A stretch of DNA of 64,000 bases from Schaalia sp. ORNL0103 (GCF_019429565.1 NZ_JAHXSA010000001.1:496001-560000); one strand, 5' to 3'; counted from the stretch's first letter, positions 25,385 through 34,975 are shown. The notes: generated by a model from the sequence alone, not told the origin. Numbers and translations: made by a program.

Positions 25385-26701
25385 GTGCTCGTGAGCCCCG
25401 CGCAGCCAGAGGGCCAGCGCTGGGCAGACGACGGCGCTCTGGACCCCGGCCTCGTCGAGGTCGAGGCCCAGCGTCCGCTCTCTCTGTACGTGCACGTGCC
25501 GTTTTGTCGCGTGCGCTGTGGGTACTGCGACTTCAACACGTACACGGTGGGCTTCGGGCCGGGCGCCCAGGTGGGAGACTACGCGCCGTCGGTCCTGGCC
25601 GAAGCCTCGCTGGCAGCCCGCGTCATGGCTGAGTCCGGGTTACCCGAGCGCGAGGCGCGGACCGTCTTTTTTGGTGGGGGCACTCCGACGATGCTCGACA
25701 CCGCCGAGCTCGCCGAGATCCTAACGGGCCTGCATGAGCGCATCGGCATCGCGCCCGGCGCAGAGGTGACCCTCGAGGCCAATCCGGACACGGTGACATG
25801 CGAGGGGCTGGTGCAGCTGGCCGACGCGGGTTTTACGCGTGTCTCTTTCGGCATGCAGTCTGCGGTCCCCGCGATCCTCAAAACTCTCGACCGCACCCAC
25901 ACGCCCGAGCGGGTGCCCGTCGTCGTCCAGTGGGCGAAGGAAGCGGGCCTGTCGACGTCCGTCGACCTCATCTATGGCACACCAGGGGAGAGCCTCGCCG
26001 ACTGGGAGACGTCTCTGCGCGCCGCCCTGTCCTACGAGACCGACCACATCAGCGCGTACGCCCTCGTCGTCGAGGAGGGAACCAAGATGGGCGCGCAGGT
26101 CGCCAGGGGAGAACTCCCGACCCCCGATCCGGACGACGAGGCCGCCAAGTACGAGCTGGCCGATGCCCTCCTCAGCGAGGCCGGTTACGCCTGGTACGAG
26201 ATCTCGAATTTTGCCCGCGCGACCGACGATGACCTGGCCTCGGGTCGCCCGTCCACGTTCTACGCGCACGCGTCGGCGCATAACCTCGCCTACTGGCGCG
26301 ATTGGGACTGGTGGGGCCTGGGCCCCGGGGCGCATTCCCACGTGGGGCGTATGCGCTGGTGGAACGTCAAGAATCCCGCCGCGTACGCCGCAAGGCTGCG
26401 CGATGGGCGTTCCCCTGCCTACGCGGGGGAGATCTTGGACGAGGACACGCGCGAGCTCGAACGCGTCATGTTGGGCGTGCGCACGTCCGAGGGGATCGAG
26501 TTGGCCGGCCTGCCGGGGACTCGGCAGGCGGACGAGGCCGGGGCAGCTCTGGGGGCTGGTTCGGTTTCGGGTGGGCGCGTCGCCGCGCTCATTGCGGACG
26601 GCCTCGTCGATGGCGCCGCCGCCCTCAGGGGACGAGCGATTCTCACGCTGCGCGGACGGCTGCTTGCCGACTATGTGACCCGCGAATTGATGGGGTATTG
26701 A
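25385..26701 (+). CDS. hemW: HemW-type radical SAM heme chaperone
   Basis: 438-residue radical SAM protein of the HemN/HemW family. The iron-sulfur motif C-x3-C-x2-C is in VPFCRVRCGYCDFNTY, followed by the GGGTP SAM motif (FFGGGTPTML) and the HemW C-terminal domain. HemW binds heme and delivers it to membrane respiratory proteins; it lacks the extra N-terminal residues of genuine HemN oxidases, so it is not called a coproporphyrinogen dehydrogenase here. GTG codons at 25385 and 25391 are both possible starts. The position after lepA is standard. The T-rich run just past the stop (CTTTTTT) may mark a weak terminator. Confidence 0.92.
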   Translation: MLVSPAQPEGQRWADDGALDPGLVEVEAQRPLSLYVHVPFCRVRCGYCDFNTYTVGFGPGAQVGDYAPSVLAEASLAARVMAESGLPEREARTVFFGGGTPTMLDTAELAEILTGLHERIGIAPGAEVTLEANPDTVTCEGLVQLADAGFTRVSFGMQSAVPAILKTLDRTHTPERVPVVVQWAKEAGLSTSVDLIYGTPGESLADWETSLRAALSYETDHISAYALVVEEGTKMGAQVARGELPTPDPDDEAAKYELADALLSEAGYAWYEISNFARATDDDLASGRPSTFYAHASAHNLAYWRDWDWWGLGPGAHSHVGRMRWWNVKNPAAYAARLRDGRSPAYAGEILDEDTRELERVMLGVRTSEGIELAGLPGTRQADEAGAALGAGSVSGGRVAALIADGLVDGAAALRGRAILTLRGRLLADYVTRELMGY

Positions 26702-26999
26702 GTCCTTTTTTGTGGCAGCACTCCGTAATCTGCATGCGGTGGTAAATGGCCGGTGACACCCAATAATCCGCAGAGTCGCTTGTAGAAGCTAAAATACAAG
26801 TGAAATGTTGGAATCTTTTGTGAGGCATTCATAACCTATGGGGTACTGGGAATGTGACAAGCTTGGATTACGTGGCAATACTGTTGACATCATGGTTGAA
26901 ATATGTTTGCCTAGGTATGTCATGTGAAGCCGTGCTATCTGCTGGCCGTCTCCTTGAGAGGGCTTGTGGAGGGGCAGATACAAGGAAAAGTGTGGTATT

Positions 27000-27689
27000 G
27001 TGACTCTGCGATACGCTGTCATTGCTGACATCGTGGGCTCTCGTACGTTGACCAATCGTGCAGACGCTCAGAGAATCTTTGAAGCAGCCTTGGAGCGGGC
27101 CAGTGAGGGGCTGGCTCTCCTGCAGGCTCCGTACCCGACGGTGGGTGACGAGTTCCAGGCGGTTGCCTATACGCTCGAGGATGCTCTCCTCCTGACGCTG
27201 CGTGCGCAGCTTCTCCTTCCCCCGCAGCTTCAGCTGCGCTTCGGTATTGGTGCCGGTCGGATTGAGGAGTTTGCGTCGGGCGTGCATCGCCAGGCTCCGG
27301 CCCGCGGTCGTGGCGCAGAGTCGGCAGCTCTTCAGGATGGATCCGCGTGGTGGGCGGCCCGAGCCGCGATCAATCGCGCGCACGATGTGCAGGATTCCTC
27401 CAACCCGTTCATTCGCACGTGGTTTATGGCGCATGCGTCTGTCGAATCCGAGTTCTCCTCGCACTGCCAAACCTGCATCAACGCCATGCTGAGCCTGCGC
27501 GATCATTCGATTCTCAAGCTGTCGGCGCGTCATCGTCGCATCACAGCCTCGCTGCTGCTGGGTAAGACGCAGGTGGAGATCGCTCGCGTCGAGAAGCTGT
27601 CGCAGCAGGCCATTTCGGACTTCGCCCGGGGCACGGGGGCGGGGCTCATTCAGTCTTCACTCATCATCGCGGAGGCCGCTCGTGCATGA
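27000..27689 (+). CDS. SatD-family protein
   Basis: 229-residue protein with the SatD-family opening RYAVIADIVGSRTL and PTVGDEFQAVAYTLEDALLL, a pattern that recalls nucleotidyl-cyclase-like folds, followed by RFGIGAGRIEE. The C-terminal ~70 residues hold a helix-turn-helix-like stretch (LLGKTQVEIARVEKLSQQAISDFARG). SatD was named from the Streptococcus sat operon; the biochemical function is unknown. The GTG at 27000 is the best start, since the conserved domain begins directly after it and AAGGAAA lies upstream. Its end overlaps the next gene, which encodes a membrane protein. The 298 bp before it is A/T-richer and shows no gene. Confidence 0.8.
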   Translation: MTLRYAVIADIVGSRTLTNRADAQRIFEAALERASEGLALLQAPYPTVGDEFQAVAYTLEDALLLTLRAQLLLPPQLQLRFGIGAGRIEEFASGVHRQAPARGRGAESAALQDGSAWWAARAAINRAHDVQDSSNPFIRTWFMAHASVESEFSSHCQTCINAMLSLRDHSILKLSARHRRITASLLLGKTQVEIARVEKLSQQAISDFARGTGAGLIQSSLIIAEAARA

Positions 27690-28500
27690 AGTTCTTCTCC
27701 TGGGCATTGCCGCCTCGGAGCTGACCGTACTTCTCACCTCTGACCCGCGCCGCTGGTCGCGACGCCTGTCGCTCTTTCTGACGCTGCTCCTCGCAGTGAT
27801 CTGCTACTCCTGGTTCATCCTGGGAGTGAGTGCCGTTGCGAACGCGATCGGCGCGACTCTCGCGGTCGTGTGGTTCGCGTGGGACCTTGTCGATCCGTCG
27901 GCGCGCGGCGTTCTCGCTCGCTGGGCCTTAGCGTCCGTTGGTTTTGTTGCACTGCTGAGCCTGAATCCGTTGAACTTCCCCCTGCTGTCGCTGCGCTCAG
28001 GGCGCCCCATCGACCTGATCATCGCGGTTCTCTTCCTGGTGACGGGTCCTGTGAATCACCTGATTACGGCGATTCTGCAGTGCGCGCGCGGCCGTGCCTC
28101 CGATCCTGTGCCCGGGTGGATCAACGCTCCCGTTCTTCCGGCGATGCCTGTGGTGGACGCGGAAGGTGGTGAAGATGATGCGGAGGAGTCCGCGGAACCC
28201 GAAGTCATCTCCGGTGCGCTGCCCGTCTTGGGCGCGCAGGCGGAGGAAGAGGACGTGACGGCTCTGCGTGGCGGGCGCTGGATCGGGCCGCTCGAGCGTC
28301 TGCTCATCATTGTTCTGGCCGGTGCTGGCGCAGAGGTTGCGATCGCGGCAGTCGTTGCCGCCAAGGGAGTCATTCGATTCCCCGAGATCTCGCAGGATTC
28401 GACGGGTGAGAAGGCCGAAGAGTTCCTGATTGGCTCGGTCTCCTCGTGGATCCTGGCCGCTCTCGTGTCGATGCTCATTCGTGTCGTGAGCCTGCACTGA
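27682..28500 (+). CDS. Membrane protein paired with SatD
   Basis: 272-residue membrane protein of unknown function. About five to six hydrophobic helices are visible: at the N-terminus (VLLLGIAASELTVLLTS), at RLSLFLTLLLAVICYSWFILGV, around residues 55-100, a long central one (PIDLIIAVLFLVTGPVNHLITAIL), and two near the C-terminus (LLIIVLAGAGAEVAIAAVVAA and SWILAALVSMLIRVV). A central acidic cytoplasmic loop (EGGEDDAEESAEPE) separates the halves. The GTG start at 27682 overlaps the SatD gene, so the two are translationally coupled. SatD genes are commonly followed by a membrane-protein gene, which suggests a two-part sensory or regulatory unit. Confidence 0.7.
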   Translation: MHEVLLLGIAASELTVLLTSDPRRWSRRLSLFLTLLLAVICYSWFILGVSAVANAIGATLAVVWFAWDLVDPSARGVLARWALASVGFVALLSLNPLNFPLLSLRSGRPIDLIIAVLFLVTGPVNHLITAILQCARGRASDPVPGWINAPVLPAMPVVDAEGGEDDAEESAEPEVISGALPVLGAQAEEEDVTALRGGRWIGPLERLLIIVLAGAGAEVAIAAVVAAKGVIRFPEISQDSTGEKAEEFLIGSVSSWILAALVSMLIRVVSLH

Positions 28501-28525
28501 TTCTCGTGCCGCTAGAGTATGCCGG

Positions 28526-29428
28526 GTGAATAGCTCAGACCCCTACGGCCGCAACATTTTCGCCCACGACCCGCATCGCGACGGGCCGGGAGCGCGGCGT
28601 CCGCGTTCGCAGGCCGTCCACGTCGAGATTGGCATGGTTCTCGAAGATGTGGCCTCGGGCTGGGTTGGCGCAGTGACGCGCGTGGAGAAGTCTGGCGGTA
28701 TTCACCTTGTCGAACTCGAAGATCGTCGAGGAGTGCGTCGCTCCTTCCCCCTCGGCCCCGGCTTCTGGCTCGAGGGGCGCCCCATTGAGGCGCTGCCTCC
28801 GCGCCCGGCTCCTGCCCAGGCCTCGCCGGGGACTCAGGTGAGCGCATCGGGGCGGCGCATCACGAACTCCGGGTCTTTCGCTCCCGCGTCGAGCGGGCCC
28901 AAGGTTGCCAAGCGCTCGCGTATCTGGGTCGAGGGTCGCCACGACGCCGAACTCGCCCAACATGTGTGGGGTGAGGACTTGGCCGAGGCCGGGATCGCCG
29001 TGCAGCTTCTCGAAGGCGTTGACAACCTTGAGGCGATCCTGGAGGTTTTCGGCCCGACGGACACCGCGCGCGCGGGCGTCCTCGTCGACCACATGGTCCC
29101 CGGGTCGAAGGAGTCTCGAATCGCCGAGGCCGTATCGGCTCGCTGGCCGGGCGCGGTCCTCGTCCTCGGCCACCCGTTCGTTGACATCTGGCAGGCGGTG
29201 AAGCCAGCCCGCGTCGGCCTCGAGCGCTGGCCCGACGTCCCGCGCGGTACCGACATCAAACATGGAACCCTCGAGGCCCTCGGCTGGCCGCACGCCGACC
29301 AGCGTGACATCGCCATGGGATGGAAGCGGATCCTGTCCACCGTGCGCACCTATCGCGACCTTGAGCCGGCGCTTCTCGGGAGGGTTGAGGAGCTCATCGA
29401 CTTCGTGACCGTGCCCTGGGCGCAATGA
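28526..29428 (+). CDS. DUF3097 family protein (Toprim-like)
   Basis: 300-residue actinobacterial protein of family DUF3097. An N-terminal beta-rich part (EIGMVLEDVASGWVGAVTRVEKSGG) precedes a domain with Toprim-like acidic motifs: IWVEGRHDAELAQHVWG holds the Glu and LVDHMVPGSKE the Asp-x-His segment. Toprim domains bind metal and cut or join nucleic acid, but DUF3097 proteins have no established activity. Start GTG at 28526, since the conserved N-terminus DPYGRNIF begins there. The gene is free-standing, 25 bp after the SatD-pair membrane gene. Confidence 0.85.
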   Translation: MNSSDPYGRNIFAHDPHRDGPGARRPRSQAVHVEIGMVLEDVASGWVGAVTRVEKSGGIHLVELEDRRGVRRSFPLGPGFWLEGRPIEALPPRPAPAQASPGTQVSASGRRITNSGSFAPASSGPKVAKRSRIWVEGRHDAELAQHVWGEDLAEAGIAVQLLEGVDNLEAILEVFGPTDTARAGVLVDHMVPGSKESRIAEAVSARWPGAVLVLGHPFVDIWQAVKPARVGLERWPDVPRGTDIKHGTLEALGWPHADQRDIAMGWKRILSTVRTYRDLEPALLGRVEELIDFVTVPWAQ

Positions 29429-29513
29429 GTCGCGTCGCCCAGTGTGAGGTTCGCGCTGGGCGCACACCCGGCTCGGCCCTCATGTCGCCCCCGATTGGCT
29501 GCGAGGAGTAGCA

Positions 29514-29540
29514 TTGGCACTCAGGAAGTAGGAGTGCCAG
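29514..29540 (+). promoter_or_regulatory. CIRCE operator
   Basis: TTGGCACTC and GAGTGCCAG stand as a 9-bp inverted repeat separated by exactly 9 bp, matching the CIRCE consensus TTAGCACTC-N9-GAGTGCTAA at 14 of 18 arm positions or better. It lies 17 bp before the hrcA start codon and implies HrcA autoregulation. Confidence 0.92.
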
Positions 29541-29556
29541 AACGGGAGGAGATGGC

Positions 29557-30600
29557 ATGACGCGCAACAGCGCACAGAACCGCAGGCTCGACGTCCTGCG
29601 CGCCATCGTCACCCAGTACGTGGCCACCCGCGAACCCGTCGGCTCTAAGGCCATCGCCGCCGGAGGCCTCGGCGTCTCATCCGCGACCATCCGCAACGAC
29701 ATGGCGGTGCTGGAGGAAGCCGGCCTCATCTATCAGCCCCACACCTCGGCGGGGCGTGTGCCGACCGACCGCGGCTACCGCGTGTTCGTCGATCGACTCG
29801 CCGAACTCAAGCCGATGAGTGGGCCGGAACGCCACGCCCTCGAGACCTTCCTGGCCGAGTCTGTCGATATCGACGACGTTGTGGAGCGCTCCGTTCGTCT
29901 CCTCGCCCAGGTGACGCATCAGGTGGCCCTCGTGCAGTATCCGGGGGCGCGCGTGCGCGTTCTTAAGCACCTTGAGGTCATCGCTCTGGCTCCCGGTCGG
30001 GTCCTTGTCGTCGTCATCACCACGGACGGTGAGGTCGGGGAGCGCAGCCTCACCCTCCACGCGCCCCTCGACGACGGGCAGCTGCGCGAGGTACGCGAAC
30101 ACCTGCGCCGCCACTGCGATGGTGCGACGTCTGCGACCGTGCAGGCCTGCGTCGACGAGGCCACGGCCTCGGCCCGGCCCGAGCTGGTGGGTACCGTTGC
30201 CGCGATCGGCGCGGCTCTCACGGACGTCCTGAGCGGTCAGAGCGAGTCGAAGATCGTTGTCGCGGGTGCCGCGAACCTGGCCCGTGGAGCCCTCGACTTT
30301 CACGACATCGCCCCCGTCCTCGACGCTCTCGAGGAGCAGGTTGTCCTCATGCGTCTCTTCGCCGAGGCCGACCCGGGCGCTGACGTGCACGTGAGTATCG
30401 GCGCCGAGAATCCCCATGACGGCCTGGCTGAAGCCGCCGTCGTCACGGGTACGTACCGTGCCGGCGCCGACGACTCCGTCGGATCCGCTCACCTGGGCAT
30501 CGTCGGCCCCATGCGCATGGATTACGCGCGCACCATGAGCTCCGTGCGAGCAGTCGCCGCCTATCTGTCACGCTATCTCGCCTCCCAGCACGGCGACTAA
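29557..30600 (+). CDS. hrcA: Heat-inducible transcription repressor HrcA
   Basis: 347-residue repressor of CIRCE-controlled heat-shock genes. It has the N-terminal winged helix (RRLDVLRAIVTQYVATREPVGSKAI) with the recognition segment GVSSATIRNDMAVLEEAGL, the conserved HTSAGRVPTDRGYRVFVD, and a C-terminal GAF-like dimerisation domain ending in GPMRMDYARTMSSVRAVAAYL. Start ATG at 29557, with GGGAGGAG upstream. A CIRCE site overlaps its promoter region, and dnaJ follows after 51 bp, giving the standard actinobacterial hrcA-dnaJ operon. Confidence 0.97.
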   Translation: MTRNSAQNRRLDVLRAIVTQYVATREPVGSKAIAAGGLGVSSATIRNDMAVLEEAGLIYQPHTSAGRVPTDRGYRVFVDRLAELKPMSGPERHALETFLAESVDIDDVVERSVRLLAQVTHQVALVQYPGARVRVLKHLEVIALAPGRVLVVVITTDGEVGERSLTLHAPLDDGQLREVREHLRRHCDGATSATVQACVDEATASARPELVGTVAAIGAALTDVLSGQSESKIVVAGAANLARGALDFHDIAPVLDALEEQVVLMRLFAEADPGADVHVSIGAENPHDGLAEAAVVTGTYRAGADDSVGSAHLGIVGPMRMDYARTMSSVRAVAAYLSRYLASQHGD

Positions 30601-30651
30601 TGTCGCCCCACAGACGTTGATGAACATCCCCCACGAGAAGAAAGAACAGCC

Positions 30652-31770
30652 GTGAGAGACTACTACGAGGTTCTCGGTGTCGCCCGTGACGCCAGCCAGG
30701 ACGAGATTAAGAAGGCCTACCGCAAGCTCGCGCGTAAGCTCCACCCCGACTACGCGGGAGCCGACTCCGAGGAAGCCTTCAAGGAGCTGTCCGTTGCCTA
30801 TGAGACGCTTTCGGATGCCGAGAAGCGCCAGATGTACGACATCGGTGGTCCTGATGCTCTGCGCGGCGGTGGCGCGGGTGCGGGCGGCGGCTTCGGTGGA
30901 TTCTCCGACATCTTCGAGGCCATGTTCAGCGGCGGCTTCGGTGCGTCCGCTGCCGGCCCGGCGTCCCGCGTGCGTCGCGGCAAGGACAAGCAGGTGACCG
31001 TCGATATCACCCTGGAGGACGCCGCCTTCGGTGCCGCCAAGGAGGTCTCCTTCGACACCCACGTCCTGTGCGACGCCTGCAACGGCTCGATGTGCCAGCC
31101 GGGCACCTCGCCCACGCAGTGCACCACCTGCCATGGCTCGGGCTTTGTCACCCAGATTCAGAACTCGCTCTTCGGTCGTATGCAGACGCAGGCTCCCTGC
31201 CCGTCGTGTCAGGGATACGGCAACACGATTGCGACCCCGTGCGCCGAGTGCTCGGGAGCGGGTCGCGTGCGCACGCGCCGCACCCTCAACATCAACATTC
31301 CGGCGGGCGCCTCAGAGGGCACCCAGATCCGCGTCAGCGGCGAGGCCGAGGTTGGCCCGGGTGGCGGCCCGAACGGCGACCTGTACCTGCTGATTCGCGA
31401 GAAGAAGCACCCCGTGTTCGATCGCCGAGGCGACGACCTGCACACGTGGATCACGATCCCGATGACCACGGCGGCGCTGGGCACCGAGTTCGAGCTGGAG
31501 ACTCTCGACGGTAAGAAGACCGTGACGATCAACCCGGGCACCCAGCCCAACGACGACATCGTCCTGGAGGGCCTGGGCGTCGGCCACCTGCAGCGCTCGG
31601 GCCGCGGCTCGATGCACGTGCACGTGGACGTTCAGATTCCCAAGAAGCTCGACGACAAGTCGCGTGAGCTGCTCGAGGAGCTGGCGAAGGTGCGCGGCGA
31701 GGTCCGCGTGGAACCCCATCGTCAGCAGGCCTCGTTCTTTGACAAGCTCCGCGACACCTTCATGGGGTGA
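30652..31770 (+). CDS. dnaJ: Chaperone protein DnaJ
   Basis: 372-residue type I J-protein that stimulates DnaK. The J domain (residues 1-65) carries HPD in KLHPDYAG. Then come a Gly/Phe-rich linker, the four zinc-finger repeats C-x2-C-x-G (CDACNGS, CTTCHGS, CPSCQGY, CAECSGA), and the substrate-binding beta domains. As it is linked to hrcA rather than dnaK-grpE, it corresponds to the actinobacterial DnaJ2. Start GTG at 30652. rsmE begins six bases after the stop. Confidence 0.96.
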   Translation: MRDYYEVLGVARDASQDEIKKAYRKLARKLHPDYAGADSEEAFKELSVAYETLSDAEKRQMYDIGGPDALRGGGAGAGGGFGGFSDIFEAMFSGGFGASAAGPASRVRRGKDKQVTVDITLEDAAFGAAKEVSFDTHVLCDACNGSMCQPGTSPTQCTTCHGSGFVTQIQNSLFGRMQTQAPCPSCQGYGNTIATPCAECSGAGRVRTRRTLNINIPAGASEGTQIRVSGEAEVGPGGGPNGDLYLLIREKKHPVFDRRGDDLHTWITIPMTTAALGTEFELETLDGKKTVTINPGTQPNDDIVLEGLGVGHLQRSGRGSMHVHVDVQIPKKLDDKSRELLEELAKVRGEVRVEPHRQQASFFDKLRDTFMG

Positions 31771-31776
31771 TGCGCC

Positions 31777-32565
31777 GTGACGCTGCCCGTTTTCCTCGGC
31801 TCGGATCTGACCCCGGCCCTTGCATCGCTGTCTGTGGGGGACAGCGCGACGCTTGGAGGAGCTGAGGGGCGTCATGCAGCCTCCGTGCGTCGCATCGGCG
31901 CGGGGGAGTGGGTCGATGTCGTCGACGGCGCCGGAGCGCGCGCGACGTGCGAGGTGAGCGGGAGCGATAAGGCCTCGCTGTCCCTCGTCGTGCGTCAACT
32001 CGTGCAGGAGGATACTCCGAGTCCGGAGATCATCTTGGTCCAGGCGCTCGCGAAGGGCGGGCGCGACGAGGCCGCCGTCGAAATCTGCACGGAGATCGGC
32101 ATCGACCGGGTGATCCCGTGGGCCTCCCAGCGCGCGATCGTCCAGTGGAAGGGCCCGAAGGCCGAGAAGGGGCGCGCGAAGTGGGAGGGCGTGGCCCGCG
32201 CGGCTGCCAAGCAGTCCCGACGCGCCTACGTCCCGGTTGTTGAGGACGTTAAGGATAGCCGCGAGCTTGCCTCCTGGGTCGCCTCCCTGATTGGCGAGGC
32301 CGGGGTGGCCTTCGTCTGCCACGAGGAGGCCACGGAGTCGCTCGGAGCCTCCCTCGCCAGCATCCAGGAGTCCAGTGAGGAGGGTGCCCTGCCCGCACGG
32401 ATCGCGCTCATCGTGGGGCCCGAAGGCGGCATCGGAGCCGAGGAGACGGCGCAGCTGGTGGACGCCGGTGCCCGCACGATCGGGCTGGGAGACAATGTTT
32501 TGCGTTCCTCCACGGCAGGCGCGGTTGCTCTGACGCTGATCCGCGCCGCCGCGGGAAAGTACTAG
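31777..32565 (+). CDS. rsmE: 16S rRNA (uracil-1498-N3)-methyltransferase
   Basis: 262-residue SPOUT-class methyltransferase that makes m3U1498 in 16S rRNA. An N-terminal PUA-like domain (residues ~1-75, including GGAEGRHAASVRRIGAGEWVDVVDG) is followed by the trefoil-knot SAM domain with LVQALAKGGRDEAAVEICTEIG, the RSmE motif ALIVGPEGGIGAEE, and LGDNVLRSSTAGAVAL. Start GTG at 31777. It is in the hrcA-dnaJ operon and ends six bases before a convergent gene with no terminator between them. Confidence 0.94.
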   Translation: MTLPVFLGSDLTPALASLSVGDSATLGGAEGRHAASVRRIGAGEWVDVVDGAGARATCEVSGSDKASLSLVVRQLVQEDTPSPEIILVQALAKGGRDEAAVEICTEIGIDRVIPWASQRAIVQWKGPKAEKGRAKWEGVARAAAKQSRRAYVPVVEDVKDSRELASWVASLIGEAGVAFVCHEEATESLGASLASIQESSEEGALPARIALIVGPEGGIGAEETAQLVDAGARTIGLGDNVLRSSTAGAVALTLIRAAAGKY

Positions 32566-32571
32566 GGTCCG

Positions 32572-33471
32572 TCAGCTCTCGAAGCCGGCGATCCGCGCTC
32601 GTAGTGTGTGGGTCTCGCCCGCGCCCAGGGCGACGACGTCCGTACCGGAGTTGAAGGCGTTGGGCGGGCAGCTCATCGGCTCGACGGCGACGCCCACGCG
32701 GTCGATGTAGTCAGCCGAGTAAACCTGCAGCCAGCGCGCATCCGAGGACAGTGACACTCCCACGCCTGAAGCCGGGTCGCGCAGCGTCACGGTCCAGGTA
32801 CCCTCGGGCAGGCCTGCGAAGGCGTGGTCCAGCCGGGAGGTGCCGATGATGGCGGGGGAGCGGAAGTCCAACCCGAAGGATCCCACGTCGTGGGCGGCCA
32901 CCGGGATCATCGATGCGTCGGCCTCGTAGATGATCGACGCGGGATTCTCCAGCTCCAGCTTGTCCGCCGGTATCCCGTCAACAGCCAGGTATGGGTGGAA
33001 GCCGACGCCGTAGGGGGCGGTGCCCTCTCCGATGTTCGTCGCCGACAGCTCAACGGTGAGACCAGCGTCCGCGTCCAGGCTGTAGCGGGTGGACACCGCC
33101 AGCGTCCATGGGTAGGAATAGCGCGCCGCGATGAGGGTGTGCAGGAGGACCGAAGTGGAGTCGGCCTCGGCGATCTCCCACTCCTGGAATGCCACGAAAC
33201 CGTGGAGCGCGGTCCCGAAAGTGGGCTCGTCGACGGGCAGGTCGTAAGACGTGCCCTCCCACGAATAGGAGCCACCCGCGACGCGGTTCGGCCACGGCAT
33301 GAGCACCTTGCCCAGGTATCCCGGGGGACACTCATTCACGGCGTGGGGCACCACGAGCTCATGTCCGCGGTAGCGCAGGCCAGCTAGACCGGCGCCGACG
33401 GTAACGATCCGCGCCTCGTAGTCCCCGGCCTGGAGAATGATCTCGCGCCCCGAGGCGCCACGATTCAACAT
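32572..33471 (-). CDS. Aldose 1-epimerase family protein
   Basis: 299-residue beta-sandwich protein of the galactose mutarotase-like family. Conserved parts include an early PWPNRVAGGSYSWEG motif, the catalytic-type HGFVAFQEW segment (His about residue 78), YGVGFHPYLAVDG with the second conserved His, and a late AVEPMSCPPNAFNSG that supplies the catalytic Glu. It probably interconverts sugar anomers, though substrate is not evident. Start ATG at 33471 is chosen because AAAGGAGC lies six nt upstream; a longer frame to 33507 lacks this. It is convergent with rsmE and divergent from pepC. Confidence 0.87.
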   Translation of the reverse strand: MLNRGASGREIILQAGDYEARIVTVGAGLAGLRYRGHELVVPHAVNECPPGYLGKVLMPWPNRVAGGSYSWEGTSYDLPVDEPTFGTALHGFVAFQEWEIAEADSTSVLLHTLIAARYSYPWTLAVSTRYSLDADAGLTVELSATNIGEGTAPYGVGFHPYLAVDGIPADKLELENPASIIYEADASMIPVAAHDVGSFGLDFRSPAIIGTSRLDHAFAGLPEGTWTVTLRDPASGVGVSLSSDARWLQVYSADYIDRVGVAVEPMSCPPNAFNSGTDVVALGAGETHTLRARIAGFES

Positions 33472-33597
33472 TGATGCTCCTTTGCATTCACTGAACACGA
33501 ATAACACTCATTCTAAACGGAGTTAAGTCGTCTGCGTCACTACGAGAAGCGTATCCTTATAGAGAATGGCTCTCGATTGAAAGGAACGCTCCGTCCC

Positions 33598-34929
33598 ATG
33601 GCACACGAAATCACCGACGAATTCGTCGCCTCCCTGCACGCATCCTCAGACTCCGCCCGCGCGGTCGCACGCAACGCCGTCGCCCACGCCGGCGTCGAGC
33701 CGGTCGCCTTCGACCGCGGCAAGGTGGTCGCCACCCCCACGGTCGTGTCCCACAAGGTGGACGACTGGAAGGTGACGTCGCAGAAGAAGTCCGGCCGCTG
33801 CTGGCTCTTCTCCTCCCTCAACCTGCTGCGCTCCACCGCGCGCACCCACCTGGGCCTCAAGGACTTCGAGTTCTCGCAGAACTACGTGCTGTTCTGGGAC
33901 AAGTTTGAGCGTGCCAACTTCTTCCTCACCGATGTCATCGCGACCGCGAAGACCGAGGACCTCGACGGCCGCCTCCTGCAGTTCCTGCTCGGCGATGTTC
34001 TCTCCGACGGTGGCCAGTGGGACATGGCGGTGTCCCTCTACCTCAAGCACGGCCTCGTCCCCAAGGTCGCGATGCCCGAGACCGAGTCCTCCGGCCACAC
34101 CGCTCCGATGAACGGTCGCCTGAAGGTCGTCCTGCGCCGCACCGCCCTCGAGCTGCGCTCCCTCGTCGAGGCCGGCGCCTCCGAGGAGGAGATCCTCGAG
34201 GTCAAGGAGGCCGCTCTGGCCGACGTGTGGCGCATCCTCGTCATCTGCCTGGGTGAGCCCCCGACCTCCTTCGAGTGGGAGTGGCGCGACGACAACGGCG
34301 AGTTCCACCGCGACGGCGTCCTCACCCCGCGCGAGTTCTACGAGCGCTACGTGGACGTGGACCTCACGCAGTACGTGTGCCTCGTCGACGACCCGCGCGC
34401 AGAGCACCCCAAGGGCCACACCCTGACGGTCGACCATATGGGCAATGTCGTGGGCGGTCGCCCGATCCTCTACGTGAACGCCCCCGTCGAGCAGATCCGC
34501 GAGATCACGGCCTCCATCCTGGCTTCGGGCCGCGCCGTCTGGTTTGGCGCTGACTGCGGCCAGCAGTCCGACCGAGCCTCCGGCCTCTTCGTGGACGGCC
34601 TGTACGACTTCGACAACCTCTTCGGCGTGGACTTCTCCACCTCGAAGGAGCAGCGCGTCAACACGGGCGAGTCCGCGATGAACCACGCGATGCTCTTCAC
34701 CGGCGTCGACATCGACGAGGAGGGCAACGCCCGCCGCTTCCGCGTGGAGAACTCTTGGGGCGAGGAGCCCGGCGAGAAGGGCTTCTTCACGATGGACGCC
34801 GCCTGGTTCGACGCCAACGTGTTTGAGGTGGCTGTGCACGTGGACGACCTGCCTGCCGAGCTGCGCGCGGTCATCACCGAGGAACCGCTGCACCTGCCGG
34901 CCTGGGACCCGATGGGCGCGCTGGCCTGA
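33598..34929 (+). CDS. pepC: Aminopeptidase C (bleomycin hydrolase family)
   Basis: Cytosolic C1B cysteine aminopeptidase, 443 residues. The papain-like triad is visible: Cys in KKSGRCWLFSSLN (about residue 71), His in NHAMLFTGVD and Asn in VENSWGEEPGEKG. These enzymes form hexameric barrels and trim peptides from the N-terminus, consistent with an amino-acid-scavenging life style. Start ATG at 33598, with AAAGGA about 11 nt upstream. It is followed by a hairpin that begins 18 bp after the stop and sits inside a 308-bp direct repeat shared with the deaminase locus. Confidence 0.95.
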   Translation: MAHEITDEFVASLHASSDSARAVARNAVAHAGVEPVAFDRGKVVATPTVVSHKVDDWKVTSQKKSGRCWLFSSLNLLRSTARTHLGLKDFEFSQNYVLFWDKFERANFFLTDVIATAKTEDLDGRLLQFLLGDVLSDGGQWDMAVSLYLKHGLVPKVAMPETESSGHTAPMNGRLKVVLRRTALELRSLVEAGASEEEILEVKEAALADVWRILVICLGEPPTSFEWEWRDDNGEFHRDGVLTPREFYERYVDVDLTQYVCLVDDPRAEHPKGHTLTVDHMGNVVGGRPILYVNAPVEQIREITASILASGRAVWFGADCGQQSDRASGLFVDGLYDFDNLFGVDFSTSKEQRVNTGESAMNHAMLFTGVDIDEEGNARRFRVENSWGEEPGEKGFFTMDAAWFDANVFEVAVHVDDLPAELRAVITEEPLHLPAWDPMGALA

Positions 34930-34947
34930 GACGGTCGGCCACTCAGT

Positions 34948-34975
34948 GAACGATGACCGCCTCGGCGGATCGTTC
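34948..34975 (+). terminator. Hairpin downstream of pepC
   Basis: GAACGAT pairs with ATCGTTC around an inner CCGCC/GGCGG stem. The partner copy at 38988-39015 carries base changes in the left arm. The U-tract is weak, so termination is probable rather than certain. Confidence 0.55.

Noticed and set aside
26883-26920. TTGACA as a promoter for the SatD gene
   Set aside because: No reasonable -10 hexamer stands 16-18 bp downstream, so the promoter could not be assigned.
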